From: DATEPR01 sp963780635
Lineage (GTDB): Bacteria; Actinomycetota; Actinomycetes; Mycobacteriales; Pseudonocardiaceae
Assembly: GCA_963780635.1 (NCBI GenBank)
Contig: CAWACW010000015.1
Location: 542,390-606,389 of the forward strand
Length of the DNA stretch: 64,000 nucleotides
Direction of reading: 5' to 3'
Both the position numbers and the translations under genes were made by a program. The notes under the pieces were generated by a model. It saw nothing but the letters and a program-made list of their open reading frames with translations. It did not search any database and was not told where the DNA came from. Below are positions 8,490 through 16,995 of the stretch, piece by piece; position 1 is the stretch's first letter, and each line of letters starts with the position of its first letter.

Positions 8490-9371
8490 ATGACCAGCCA
8501 GCCGCCCGGGCCCCAGCCGTCAGTACGACCTGCCCATGAGGCAGCGGTCGATCATGCCGAGGTCGCCCTGCGATCCATCGGGCAGCCGAACTCGGTCACC
8601 AGCCAGTTCGACTTCTGGAACGACAAGTACGAGGGACGGCGCCTGTTCTCCGAGTTGCTGGGGACTTTCTTCCTGGTCCTGGTCGCCGTCGGCGGCGGCA
8701 TGGTCAACGCCCGTTTCGGCGGGAACGCGGTCCCGTCCGGCGCGCGGGTGGTGGCACCCGCGCTGATGGTGGCCGCCGTCATCCTGTTCATGGGAACGGT
8801 TTCCGGCGCGCACCTGAACCCGGCGGTGAGCGTCGCCTTCGCGCTGCGGGGCGATTTCCCGTGGAAGCGCGTCCCCGCCTACGTCGTCACCCAGTTCGTC
8901 GGCGCCGCGCTGGCCACGTTGCTGTTGTGGGCGCTGGTCGGCAAGCAGGGCAGCGCGGGCCTCACCCTGCCCGGCAGCGGTATCTCGACCACCACCGCGA
9001 TGTGGTGGGAACTGGTCCTCACCGCCGGCCTGGTGAGCGTGATCCTGGGCACCGCGTCGGGTGCCCAGCAGATCGGGTCGCTGGCCGCCATCGGCGTGGG
9101 CAGCTACATCGCGCTGGCCGGGCTGTGGGGGTCTCCGGTCAGCGGCGCGTCGATGAACCCGGCCCGGTCGCTCGGTCCGGCCCTGGTGCTCGGCGACTGG
9201 ACCTCGTGGTGGGCGTATCTCGTCGGCCCGGTGGGCGGCTGTGTCATCGCGGTGGGCATCGCCTTTGTCCTGCGGAGCAGTGGCGGCGGGCGAAGCGGGC
9301 TGTCGGCGGCACAGGGCACGCTCGGCGTCGATTGGCGCCCCGGCTCGGAGCCGCGACCTTCCCAGCGGTGA
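8490..9371 (+). CDS. Aquaporin / MIP-family channel
   Basis: 293 residues with six membrane helices and both half-helix NPA boxes: SGAHLNPAVS (NPA at 110-112) and SGASMNPARS (223-225). These mark the major intrinsic protein family, channels for water or small neutral solutes such as glycerol. Arg226 directly after the second NPA is the selectivity-filter arginine. The start ATG 8490 has a GGAAGGGG ribosome-binding site. The N-terminal 50 residues are an unusual polar extension before helix 1. Water versus glycerol selectivity cannot be settled by eye. Confidence 0.9.
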   Translation: MTSQPPGPQPSVRPAHEAAVDHAEVALRSIGQPNSVTSQFDFWNDKYEGRRLFSELLGTFFLVLVAVGGGMVNARFGGNAVPSGARVVAPALMVAAVILFMGTVSGAHLNPAVSVAFALRGDFPWKRVPAYVVTQFVGAALATLLLWALVGKQGSAGLTLPGSGISTTTAMWWELVLTAGLVSVILGTASGAQQIGSLAAIGVGSYIALAGLWGSPVSGASMNPARSLGPALVLGDWTSWWAYLVGPVGGCVIAVGIAFVLRSSGGGRSGLSAAQGTLGVDWRPGSEPRPSQR

Positions 9372-9409
9372 TGCCCGGTTTGCGGCGGCGAGGATCGGGA
9401 TCACCCGGT

Positions 9410-9490
9410 GACGCGAAAACGGCCCGGACGCGAAACGGCCCGGACGCGAAACGGCCCGGACGCGAAACGGCCCGGACGCGAAACGGCCCG
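9410..9490. repeat. 16-bp tandem repeat, about five copies
   Basis: Five head-to-tail copies of a 16-bp unit (GACGCGAAACGGCCCG); the first has one extra A. The last copy merges into the terminator stem beside the tRNA gene. Confidence 0.85.
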
Positions 9491-9514
9491 CCAGATGATC
9501 TCTGGCGGGCCGTT
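9482..9514. terminator. Intrinsic terminator beside tRNA-fMet
   Basis: A perfect 13-bp stem (9482-9494 with 9502-9514) with a 7-nt loop. It lies 8 bp beyond the 3' end of the tRNA gene on the minus strand and can also stop aquaporin transcription from the other side. Confidence 0.7.
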
Positions 9515-9521
9515 CCGGTGG

Positions 9522-9598
9522 TGGTAGCGGGGACAGGATTCGAACCTGCGACCTCTGGGTTATGAGCCCAGCGAGCTACCGAGCTGCTCCACCCCGCG
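9522..9598 (-). tRNA. Initiator tRNA-fMet (anticodon CAT)
   Basis: 77 nt including an encoded CCA end. Read on the minus strand it starts CGCGGGG, giving the unpaired C1-A72 end of initiator tRNAs. It has the anticodon arm CTGGG-CTCATAA-CCCAG with GGG/CCC base pairs next to the loop, another initiator hallmark, and the T-loop GGTTCGAATCC. The anticodon is CAT. Confidence 0.95.
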
Positions 9599-9661
9599 TT
9601 GGTAATTAGAACCCTACCGGCTGGTGGCGGCCAGATGCAAATCGGGCCGCCACCAGCGGTT

Positions 9662-12600
9662 TTACTTGCCCGGCGTGGGTGAGGGAGGCGGAGTCGCCGG
9701 CGATGTTCCCGTCGCCGTCGGCGTGCTCGCCTGCGCCTGGTCGAACTCCGTGATCGCCTGGCCCATCGCTGTGTACGCCTTGCCGAGCGCGGTGAAGTCA
9801 CCGGACTTCTGCGCGGCCTTCAACTGAGTCACCGCCTTGTTCAGGTCACTGACGGCCTTCGCCACCGCCGCGTTCGGTGGTGCCTGCGAGGTGGCCGGTG
9901 GAGTGGTCGTCTTCGGTGGTGTCGTGGTCGTCGTCGACCCGCTGTCGCCGCCCGGCGACGTCGTCGGCACGCCGGTCGAGCTGCCGAACAGGTCGCTCAG
10001 CGACGCGGACAGGCTGTCACCGAAGCCGACCCGGCCGTTGAACCCGGTCAGCACACTGGCCAGCTGTGGATAGCCCTGGACGCCGCTGGGTTCGATGTAG
10101 ATCGGCTCCACGTAGAGCAAGCCGCCGAGTAACGGCAGACTCAGCAGGTTGCCGAACACGGGTTTGACCGCGGCGTTGTTGAACAGCGTTCTGCTCTCGG
10201 TGAACTTCTGTGTCGATTCGAACTGGTTTTGCATTTGCACAGGCCCTTGGGTCTGGGTGCCCGTGGGTAGCGTCAGTACCGTGAATTGCCCATAACTGGA
10301 TGGATCGGATGATACGGACACCCATGCGGCCAGATTGGGCCTGCCTAGCGAGGTCAACGGGCTGGTCAACTGGAATGTCGGTTGCGACTGATCAGGCGCT
10401 TGGGTGATCACGTAGTAGGGCGGCTGGTGGCTCAGGGTGTTGTCCTGCGCACCCGCGTTCGTGGTCGCCACCGAGGAGCCGTCCGTGTCCTTGGTCGGAT
10501 CGCTGGGCACACTCCAGAAGCCCTTGCTGGAGTAGAAGTCCTGCGGGCTGTTCACGTGGTAGGTGGTGAGCAGCTGCCGCTGCACCTTGAACAGGTCCTC
10601 CGGATAGCGGAAGTGGTCCTTCAGCTGCGCCGGGATCGCACTGGTGGGCTGCACCACGCCCGGGAACACGTTCTCCCACGCCTTCAGCACGGGGTCGGTG
10701 TTGTCCACCGAGTACAGGGTGACCTTGCCGGAGTAGGCGTCCACGACGGCCTTGACCGAGTTGCGGATGTAGCTGATCTGCGTCTCGGGCTGCTTGGCCA
10801 CGCCGGTCAGCGAGTCGTTCGTCGCGTCGCCCAGCTGCATCTTCTGCGAGTACGGGTAGTTGTCCAGCGTGGTGTACGCGTCCACGATCCAGGCGATCCG
10901 GTTGGCGCCGTCGCTGTCGGTCACCACGGCCGGGTAGGGGTCGCCGTCGACGGTCAGCCAGGGTGCGACGTCCTCGACGCGCTCCCGCGGATTCCGGTTG
11001 AAGATGATCTTCGAGTTGTCCGCGATGGCGTCACTGAACAGGAAGTTCCGCTCGCCGTAGTGCAGTGCGAACGCCAGCCGGTTGAACCAGTTGGACAGCG
11101 AGACGCCACCCGATCCGGTGTAGGTGTAGCGGGTCGAGTCGGTGTCGTACTCACGCGACGGGCCCGGCCCGCCGACCACGGCGTACTCGTTGTCCAGCAG
11201 GCCGTAGTAGATGCGCGGCTGGCTGACCTTGATCGGCCCGTTGTTGTTCAGGTCGCTGACGCCGAACACCGGGTAGCCGCCGCTGCCGGTCGCGTCCTGC
11301 GGCCCGTTCTGCACCTGGTTGGCCGGCGCGTACACGAAGCCGTCGCCGTGCGTGTAGACGAGGTGCTCGTTGATCCAGTCCCGCTGGTTGGGCTGCAGGC
11401 TCGTCGGGTTGATCTCGCGAGCCGCGACCACGTAGTCCTGCGTCTTGCCGCCGACGTCGTAGCGGTCGATGTTCAGGTTGGGCGGGAAGCCGAAGATGTT
11501 GCGACCCTGCTCCAGCTGCGTGAACGTCGGCGACAGCACGTTCGGGTCGAGCACCCGGATGTTCGGGATCGTCGAGGTGTCCGAGCTGATCTGGGCCAGC
11601 GACGGGTTCGACTTGGCCGGGTCGTAGCTGACCGTGTCGATCTTGTTCGGTGTCAGCCCGTAGGCCTGCCGGGTCGCCGTCAGGTTGCGCTGGATCGGCA
11701 CCTGCTCCTTCTGCAGGGCGTTCGCGTTCACCGAGAACTGCTGCAGGATCGCGGGCCAGGCCGCGCCGATCAGGATGCTCGACAGGACCAGCAGCACCAG
11801 CGCGATGGCGGGTAGCTGCAGGTTGCGCAGGAAGGCACCGGCGAAGAACGCCAGCGCGCAGAACACCGCGATGCACAACAGGATCAATTTCGCGGGCAGC
11901 AGCGCGTTGAGGTCCGTGTAGGTGGCACCGGTGAACTTGTCGTTGTCGTTGGACGACAGCAGTTCGTACCGGTCGGTGAAGTACGCGAAGGCCTTGAGCA
12001 GGACGAACAGCCCGATCAGCACCGCCAGCTGCACGCGGGCGGGCGCCGAGAGCTGCCCGCCGCGGCCGGCCAGCCGGATGCCGCCGAAGATGTACTGGGC
12101 GATCAGCGCGCCGAAGAAGGCGATGGTGACCGCGATGAACAGCCAGTTCTTCAGCCACAGGACGAACGGCAGGGTGAAGGCGTAGAAGCCGATGTCCTTG
12201 CCGAACTGCGGGTCCGTGACACCGAACGACGTGCCGTGCATGAACAGCTGCACCAGCTGCCAGTCGCCCTGCGCGGACAGGCCCGCGATCAGGCCGATGA
12301 CCAGCGGGATACCGATCCCGACCAGGCGCAGTCGCCGCACGATGGCCGTCCGGTAGCGGGACAGCGGGTCGTCCACCCCGGTCACCGGCACGAACACCGG
12401 CCGGCTCCGGTACGCGACGATCATGTTGAGCGACAGCGCACCACCGACGAGCACGCCGATCACCAGGAACAACACGAACCGCGTGACGTTGATCGTGGTG
12501 AACACCGACCGGTACCCGACCTCGCCGAACCACAGCCAGTTCACGTACGTGTCGATCAGTCGACCGCCCGTGATGAGCAGGATCAGCACGACCAGGCCGA

Positions 12601-12667
12601 TGATCAGCAGAATTCGGCTGCGGCGGGACAGCTTCGGCAGTCCCGCCGCCGAGGGCCTAGTGGCCAC
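9662..12667 (-). CDS. UPF0182 (COG1615) family membrane protein
   Basis: About 1001 residues, close to the 992 of the M. tuberculosis homologue Rv3193c. The N-terminal third holds about seven membrane helices (the first is ILLIIGLVVLILLITGG, near residue 20). A large extracytoplasmic domain follows, with the conserved GPDWINEH-like, THGDGFV and YYG segments, then a Pro/Thr-rich tail. I chose GTG 12667 because AGGAG lies 9 bases upstream; an open frame continues 14 codons further. Function is unknown; the family is widespread in actinobacteria and cyanobacteria. It is divergent from the PPA1309 gene, as in mycobacterial relatives. Confidence 0.9.
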   Translation of the reverse strand: MATRPSAAGLPKLSRRSRILLIIGLVVLILLITGGRLIDTYVNWLWFGEVGYRSVFTTINVTRFVLFLVIGVLVGGALSLNMIVAYRSRPVFVPVTGVDDPLSRYRTAIVRRLRLVGIGIPLVIGLIAGLSAQGDWQLVQLFMHGTSFGVTDPQFGKDIGFYAFTLPFVLWLKNWLFIAVTIAFFGALIAQYIFGGIRLAGRGGQLSAPARVQLAVLIGLFVLLKAFAYFTDRYELLSSNDNDKFTGATYTDLNALLPAKLILLCIAVFCALAFFAGAFLRNLQLPAIALVLLVLSSILIGAAWPAILQQFSVNANALQKEQVPIQRNLTATRQAYGLTPNKIDTVSYDPAKSNPSLAQISSDTSTIPNIRVLDPNVLSPTFTQLEQGRNIFGFPPNLNIDRYDVGGKTQDYVVAAREINPTSLQPNQRDWINEHLVYTHGDGFVYAPANQVQNGPQDATGSGGYPVFGVSDLNNNGPIKVSQPRIYYGLLDNEYAVVGGPGPSREYDTDSTRYTYTGSGGVSLSNWFNRLAFALHYGERNFLFSDAIADNSKIIFNRNPRERVEDVAPWLTVDGDPYPAVVTDSDGANRIAWIVDAYTTLDNYPYSQKMQLGDATNDSLTGVAKQPETQISYIRNSVKAVVDAYSGKVTLYSVDNTDPVLKAWENVFPGVVQPTSAIPAQLKDHFRYPEDLFKVQRQLLTTYHVNSPQDFYSSKGFWSVPSDPTKDTDGSSVATTNAGAQDNTLSHQPPYYVITQAPDQSQPTFQLTSPLTSLGRPNLAAWVSVSSDPSSYGQFTVLTLPTGTQTQGPVQMQNQFESTQKFTESRTLFNNAAVKPVFGNLLSLPLLGGLLYVEPIYIEPSGVQGYPQLASVLTGFNGRVGFGDSLSASLSDLFGSSTGVPTTSPGGDSGSTTTTTPPKTTTPPATSQAPPNAAVAKAVSDLNKAVTQLKAAQKSGDFTALGKAYTAMGQAITEFDQAQASTPTATGTSPATPPPSPTPGK

Positions 12668-12861
12668 TGGGACACGCTCCTGACACGGTTCGATCGGGTG
12701 TACCACCACGGGTGACCACGGCCGACGGACGCCACCGGGGCAACAGGACGACCACCCGCTGTTCTCTCAACTCTACGGACGCCGTGTTCGGTTCCCGTGT
12801 CGGCCGCCGATCGGGGCCGGTCGGGTTCGGGGCCGGTCGGCTCGATGGGACGATTGACGGC

Positions 12862-13425
12862 ATGTCTGCCCCAGGGACTCCGGCCGGGCCACCCTCGTCT
12901 CCGACCTCGCTGCCGCAGGTCGTCCGGGAGGTGGAGGACTTCGCGGCGAGCGCGGGCTGGGACCAGCCGCCGCAGCTGTTCGCCCTGGTCGCCACCGCGG
13001 ATCTGCTGGCCAGGCAGCCGGAGCTGGACGGCCAGGTGGACGCGGCCAGCTCACTCACCCCGGTCGCCCAGGAGCCGCTGCCCGGCGACGACATCGCCGA
13101 GACGCTGGCCGGGATCGTGTGGCCGGAGACCGTGACGGGTTGCGCGCTGGTGCAGGAGATCGTCGTGCTGCCACCGGACGCCGAGGCCGAACTGGTGGAC
13201 GAGTCGGGCACCGGCCAGGACGCGGACGCGGCCCGGATGCGTCGAATCGCGATGGAGCACCCGCAGCGGCGGGAGGCCCGGCTGGTGGCGGGTGTGCTGC
13301 GGGACGGGTCGGCGGCGTGCGTGCTGCGGGTGCGCGGCGACCAGGACAGCCCGGACGAGATCGTCGAGCACCCCGAACTCGCGCCCAACCTGGTGGACGC
13401 CCTGCGCGAGACGCTGCGCGACTGA
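12862..13425 (+). CDS. PPA1309 family protein
   Basis: 187 residues, acidic and soluble. Conserved blocks are LPQVVREVEDFAASAGWDQPPQLFALV, split over residues 18-44, and GDDIAETLAGIVWPE with ALVQEIVVLPP. This family occurs almost only in actinobacteria beside the UPF0182 and PDZ-protease genes, as here. No catalytic motif is evident and function is unknown. It converges with the PDZ-protease gene with an 8-bp gap. Confidence 0.8.
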   Translation: MSAPGTPAGPPSSPTSLPQVVREVEDFAASAGWDQPPQLFALVATADLLARQPELDGQVDAASSLTPVAQEPLPGDDIAETLAGIVWPETVTGCALVQEIVVLPPDAEAELVDESGTGQDADAARMRRIAMEHPQRREARLVAGVLRDGSAACVLRVRGDQDSPDEIVEHPELAPNLVDALRETLRD

Positions 13426-13433
13426 CCTCCTCC

Positions 13434-14558
13434 TCAGCAGCCCGGAACCGGCTTGCCTGCCTTCAGGTCGGCGAGTTCGCTGATAGCTGAATTCAGGGTG
13501 GTCACCTTCACCAGCCGCAGGCCGGCGGGCACCCGCGTCTTCGCCTCGGAGCAGTTGGCCGCGGGCGTCAGGAACACGGTGGCACCCGCGCTCCGGGCCG
13601 CGACCAGCTTGAACGGGATGCCGCCGATCGGGGCGACGTCGCCGACGTCGTCGATCTCGCCGGTGCCCGCCACGGTCATGCCGCCGTTGATGTTGCCCGG
13701 TGTCAGCTTGTCCACGATGGCCAGCGCGAACATCAGCCCGGCCGACGGCCCGCCGATGTCACTGAGGCTGATCTTGATCTGGAACGGCACGTCGGCGTGC
13801 GAGCCGGGCGTGATGCCCAGGAAACCCTGCTTGCGGGACGGATCGGGGTTGCTGCCCAGCTTGATCTTCAGGTCCCGTGCGGGCCGGTTGCCGGTCTGCA
13901 CGACCACGTCGACGGTCTGCCCCGGCCGGGTGTTCGCCAGCGCGGCCTGCACGCCCTCGCCCGAGGTCACGTGCCGCCCGTTGATCGTGAGCAGCTTGTC
14001 CCCCGCCTTGATCTTGCCGTCGGCGGGCGTGTGCCCGACGACCGTCTGGGCGACGGCGTCGACCGGGTAGTGCAGGTAGCGCAGCGCGGACACCTCGGCG
14101 TCGCTCTGCGAGTCCTTGAACTCCTGCACGTTCTGCTGCTCGACCTGCTGCTCGGACTCGCCGGGCTGGAAGTAGTCCTCGCGCGGTGCCAGCCCGTAGC
14201 GGCCGCTCGCCCACATACCGAGCGCGGCGAACAACGTGGTCTCGTTCGAGAGCGAGACGGTGACCATCCGCAGCTGACCGTCCGTCGGGTACGTCTTCGT
14301 GCCGGTCACGGCCACGACCTGGGTACCACCGAGCGAGCTGAGCGTGTCGAACGTCGGACCAGGACCGAGGGCCACGTACGGCACCTGCACGACGGCGCCG
14401 ACCGCGCCGAGCGCGACCACGATGACCGCACTGCAGATCCACGTCCACGCGCGCCTGCTCAGCCCGTGCGATCCGGGCACCGGCGGGGGCGCCACGGGAC
14501 CGTGTTCCGGAGTCTGGGCCGCTTCGGTAGCCGCCGCGGTCTCCCCACTCTCACTCAC
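13434..14558 (-). CDS. PDZ domain / Lon-like membrane serine protease (YlbL family)
   Basis: 374 residues from a GTG start. One N-terminal membrane helix (about 39-62) anchors the protein. A PDZ-like domain (about 160-235) is followed by a Lon-type S16 proteolytic domain. The Ser-Lys dyad is visible as Ser272 in IGGPSAGLMFAL and Lys317 in IGGIPFKLVAA. It is homologous to Rv3194c and Bacillus YlbL. The protease domain would face outside the cytoplasm, and there is no ATPase domain, unlike true Lon. The substrate is unknown. Confidence 0.9.
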   Translation of the reverse strand: MSESGETAAATEAAQTPEHGPVAPPPVPGSHGLSRRAWTWICSAVIVVALGAVGAVVQVPYVALGPGPTFDTLSSLGGTQVVAVTGTKTYPTDGQLRMVTVSLSNETTLFAALGMWASGRYGLAPREDYFQPGESEQQVEQQNVQEFKDSQSDAEVSALRYLHYPVDAVAQTVVGHTPADGKIKAGDKLLTINGRHVTSGEGVQAALANTRPGQTVDVVVQTGNRPARDLKIKLGSNPDPSRKQGFLGITPGSHADVPFQIKISLSDIGGPSAGLMFALAIVDKLTPGNINGGMTVAGTGEIDDVGDVAPIGGIPFKLVAARSAGATVFLTPAANCSEAKTRVPAGLRLVKVTTLNSAISELADLKAGKPVPGC

Positions 14559-14730
14559 GCGACCGCCTCACTGACGCTCGGCGGACGCGTTCGCGAACAC
14601 GCCGTGCTAGTCGGTTCGCTCGCAAGCTCGCTCACGGATCGACAGCGTACGGCCACGCACGTATAAACCAGGTGGCGGACGGTCACCACCGTTCCTACAC
14701 GGGATGGTGCTGCCCGCGTACCGTGGACCC

Positions 14731-16119
14731 ATGACCAATCTGCCGTTCGGGTTCGGTATGCCAGACCCCGACGAACACGGCGAGAATTCGCCGTCCGGCC
14801 AAGGTGGCAACAATCCCTTCGGGGGTGGGCCGGGGGGACAGTTCGACTTCGGCCAGCTGGGGCAGATGCTCAGCCAGCTCGGCCAGATGCTCAGCCAGGC
14901 CGGCAACGCCGACGGGCCGGTCAACTACGACCTGGCCAAGCAGATCGCCGTCCAGCGGTTGACGCCGTCCGGCCTTGGCGGTTCGGAAGCCAAGGACGTG
15001 GCCCAGGTCAAGGAGGCGATGCACCTCGCCGAGCTGTGGCTCGACCCGGTGACGACGCTGCCCGCCGGCGCCACGAAGGTCGACGCGTGGTCGGCCCGCG
15101 ACTGGGTGGAACGCACGCTGAGCACGTGGCAGCGCCTGTGTGACCCGGTGGCCCGGCGAGTGTCCGGCGCCTGGGTGGAGGCCCTGCCCGCGGAGGCGAA
15201 GGAGGCAGCGGGTCCGCTGCTCTCGATCGTCGGCCAGATGGGTGGCATGGCGTTCGGCTCGCAGCTGGGCAACGCGCTGGCCCAACTCGGCTCCGAGGTG
15301 CTGACGTCGACCGAGGTCGGTCTGCCACTGGGCGCCGAGGGCACAGCCGCTCTGCTGCCGGCGAACATCCAGAAGTTCACCGCCGGTCTGGAGCGACCGG
15401 AACGCGAGGTGATGCTGTTCCTGGCCGCGCGTGAGGCAGCGCACCACCGCTTGTTCACCCACGTGCCGTGGCTGCGCCAGCGGCTGCTCGCGACCGTCGA
15501 GGAGTTCGCGCGGGGTATCAGCGTGGACACGTCGGCGCTGGAGCAGCTGGCCAGCAAGGTCGACCCGGCCAACCCGCAGTCCATCGAGGAGGCCATGTCC
15601 TCGGGCCTGCTGGAGCCGCAGACGACCGACGCGCAGAAGGCCGCGCTGACCCGGTTGGAGACCCTGTTGGCGCTGGTCGAGGGTTGGGTCGACGTCGTGG
15701 TGGCGAACGCCGTCGGCGATCGCCTGCCCGGTGCGGACGCCCTCCGCGAGACGCTGCGCAGGCGCAGGGCCAGCGGTGGCCCGGCCGAGCAGACCTTCGC
15801 GACGCTGGTCGGCCTGGAGCTGCGGCCCCGCCGGCTGCGCGACGCCTCGAACCTGTGGCACATGCTCGGTGAGCAGCACGGCATCAAGGCGAGGGACGAC
15901 GTCTGGGCCCACCCGGACCTGGTCCCCACGGCCGAGGACCTGGACGAGCCGATCGACTTCGTCCGCCGGGTCGGCGAACCGCAGGCCCAGCTCGACGACG
16001 ACCCGATCGCCCAGCTCGAGCGCACGCAGCAAGCCGAGGACAAGGCAGCTGAGGACAAGGCAGCCGAGGCCAAAGCGACCGAGGACAAGAAGGACGACGA
16101 GGGCAAGCAGGACGACTGA
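14731..16119 (+). CDS. Zincin-like metalloprotease (DUF2342 / TIGR03624 family)
   Basis: 462 residues. A Gly/Gln-rich N-terminus is followed by the family core. The motif AREAAHHRLFTHVPWLRQ (about 232-249) fits the zincin_2 helix, but the first position of a classical HExxH is Arg here (R-E-A-A-H). The C-terminus is a low-complexity Asp/Glu/Lys/Ala tail. The homologue Rv3195 sits beside Rv3194c in M. tuberculosis, and the order is the same here, divergent from the PDZ protease. I start at ATG 14731 (MTNLPFGFGMPDP); an in-frame start 27 bp upstream is less likely. Proteolytic activity is inferred only. Confidence 0.85.
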   Translation: MTNLPFGFGMPDPDEHGENSPSGQGGNNPFGGGPGGQFDFGQLGQMLSQLGQMLSQAGNADGPVNYDLAKQIAVQRLTPSGLGGSEAKDVAQVKEAMHLAELWLDPVTTLPAGATKVDAWSARDWVERTLSTWQRLCDPVARRVSGAWVEALPAEAKEAAGPLLSIVGQMGGMAFGSQLGNALAQLGSEVLTSTEVGLPLGAEGTAALLPANIQKFTAGLERPEREVMLFLAAREAAHHRLFTHVPWLRQRLLATVEEFARGISVDTSALEQLASKVDPANPQSIEEAMSSGLLEPQTTDAQKAALTRLETLLALVEGWVDVVVANAVGDRLPGADALRETLRRRRASGGPAEQTFATLVGLELRPRRLRDASNLWHMLGEQHGIKARDDVWAHPDLVPTAEDLDEPIDFVRRVGEPQAQLDDDPIAQLERTQQAEDKAAEDKAAEAKATEDKKDDEGKQDD

Positions 16120-16151
16120 GCCGCTCCTGGCACCACAGTTCTGGCTCCACC

Positions 16152-16192
16152 CGACGAGGCCCACTGCCGTCACCAGGCAGTGGGCCTCGTCG
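16152..16192 (+). terminator. Intrinsic terminator after the zincin gene
   Basis: A perfect 17-bp stem (16152-16168 with 16176-16192) and 7-nt loop, 32 bp after the stop codon. It lies between convergent genes and may serve both. Confidence 0.8.
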
Positions 16193-16273
16193 CGTGCCCA
16201 CCAGTTCGGTCAGCGCACGGGACCGTCCGCAGGCCGGACCAAACGCCCGCCCCCGCCCAAGAGTCCGCGGGGC

Positions 16274-16810
16274 TCATTCCTCGGTCGAGATGCCCCAGCC
16301 CGCCGCCGCGGACAGTCCCTCCAGGTAGCCGATGGCCCGCTCGGTGCGCGGATAGCCGCGTACGAGCGCCCAGAAGTCGGCGCCGTGGCCCGGCACCAGC
16401 AGGTGGGTCAGCTCGTGCACGAGCACGTAGTCCAGCACCCAGGACGGCACGTCCCGCAGCCGTTCGCTGACCCGGATCGTGCCGTCGGCGGGGGTGCAGG
16501 ATGCCCAGCGGGTGCGCATCGGCGGCACCCACCGGACGCTCATCGGGTCCGCCTTGCCGCGCAGGTGCCTGCTGGACAGTTGCCCGCAGCGCGCCAGCAG
16601 CGCCGCGTCCGAGGCGCGGGCAGGCGAGCGGCGCCGGGTCTCGCTGCGCTGCAGCCTGGCGAGCATCTCGGCGACCCAGTGCTGTTCCTCTGCCCTTGTC
16701 ATCCGAGCGGGTAGGAGAACGACAACGGTATCCCCCTCGCGGTACGCGCTGACCGTCCGGTTTCGGCGCCGGCTGCGGCGTACCTCGACATGTGGTTCGG
16801 CCACCGCCAT
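16274..16810 (-). CDS. YgjP-like (DUF45) metallopeptidase
   Basis: 178 residues from ATG 16810. The zinc motif HELTHLLVPGHG (His132, Glu133, His136, then His142) and the downstream DFWALVRGYP match the YgjP/WLM-like DUF45 proteases. RWASCTPADGTIRVSERLRDVPS precedes it as in the family. The protein is soluble and its substrate is unknown. It is convergent with the zincin gene and divergent from the ThiF-like gene. Confidence 0.88.
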   Translation of the reverse strand: MAVAEPHVEVRRSRRRNRTVSAYREGDTVVVLLPARMTRAEEQHWVAEMLARLQRSETRRRSPARASDAALLARCGQLSSRHLRGKADPMSVRWVPPMRTRWASCTPADGTIRVSERLRDVPSWVLDYVLVHELTHLLVPGHGADFWALVRGYPRTERAIGYLEGLSAAAGWGISTEE

Positions 16811-16995
16811 ACCGTACGACCATCGACCGACCAAGTAGCCCGCCAGTTGGCTGTGACCATGAACGCAGACGGGTGATCGCCCGAAATGCCTGCCTGAACG
16901 CCTGCTGTCAAGCCCACGATCGTGGCTTGTGGACAGATCAGCTCGCCTGTGGACAGCCGTTCGCCCGCTCGACAGACCCCTGCCAAGCTGGCCCC

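Noticed and set aside
7575..8539. Several 260-310-codon frames over the 140-bp repeat
   Set aside because: The period is not a multiple of three and three frames are open at once, so these follow from GC-rich repeats and not from coding.
10382..11815. A long plus-strand open frame inside the UPF0182 gene
   Set aside because: Antisense shadow; the minus strand encodes a conserved membrane protein with proper motifs.
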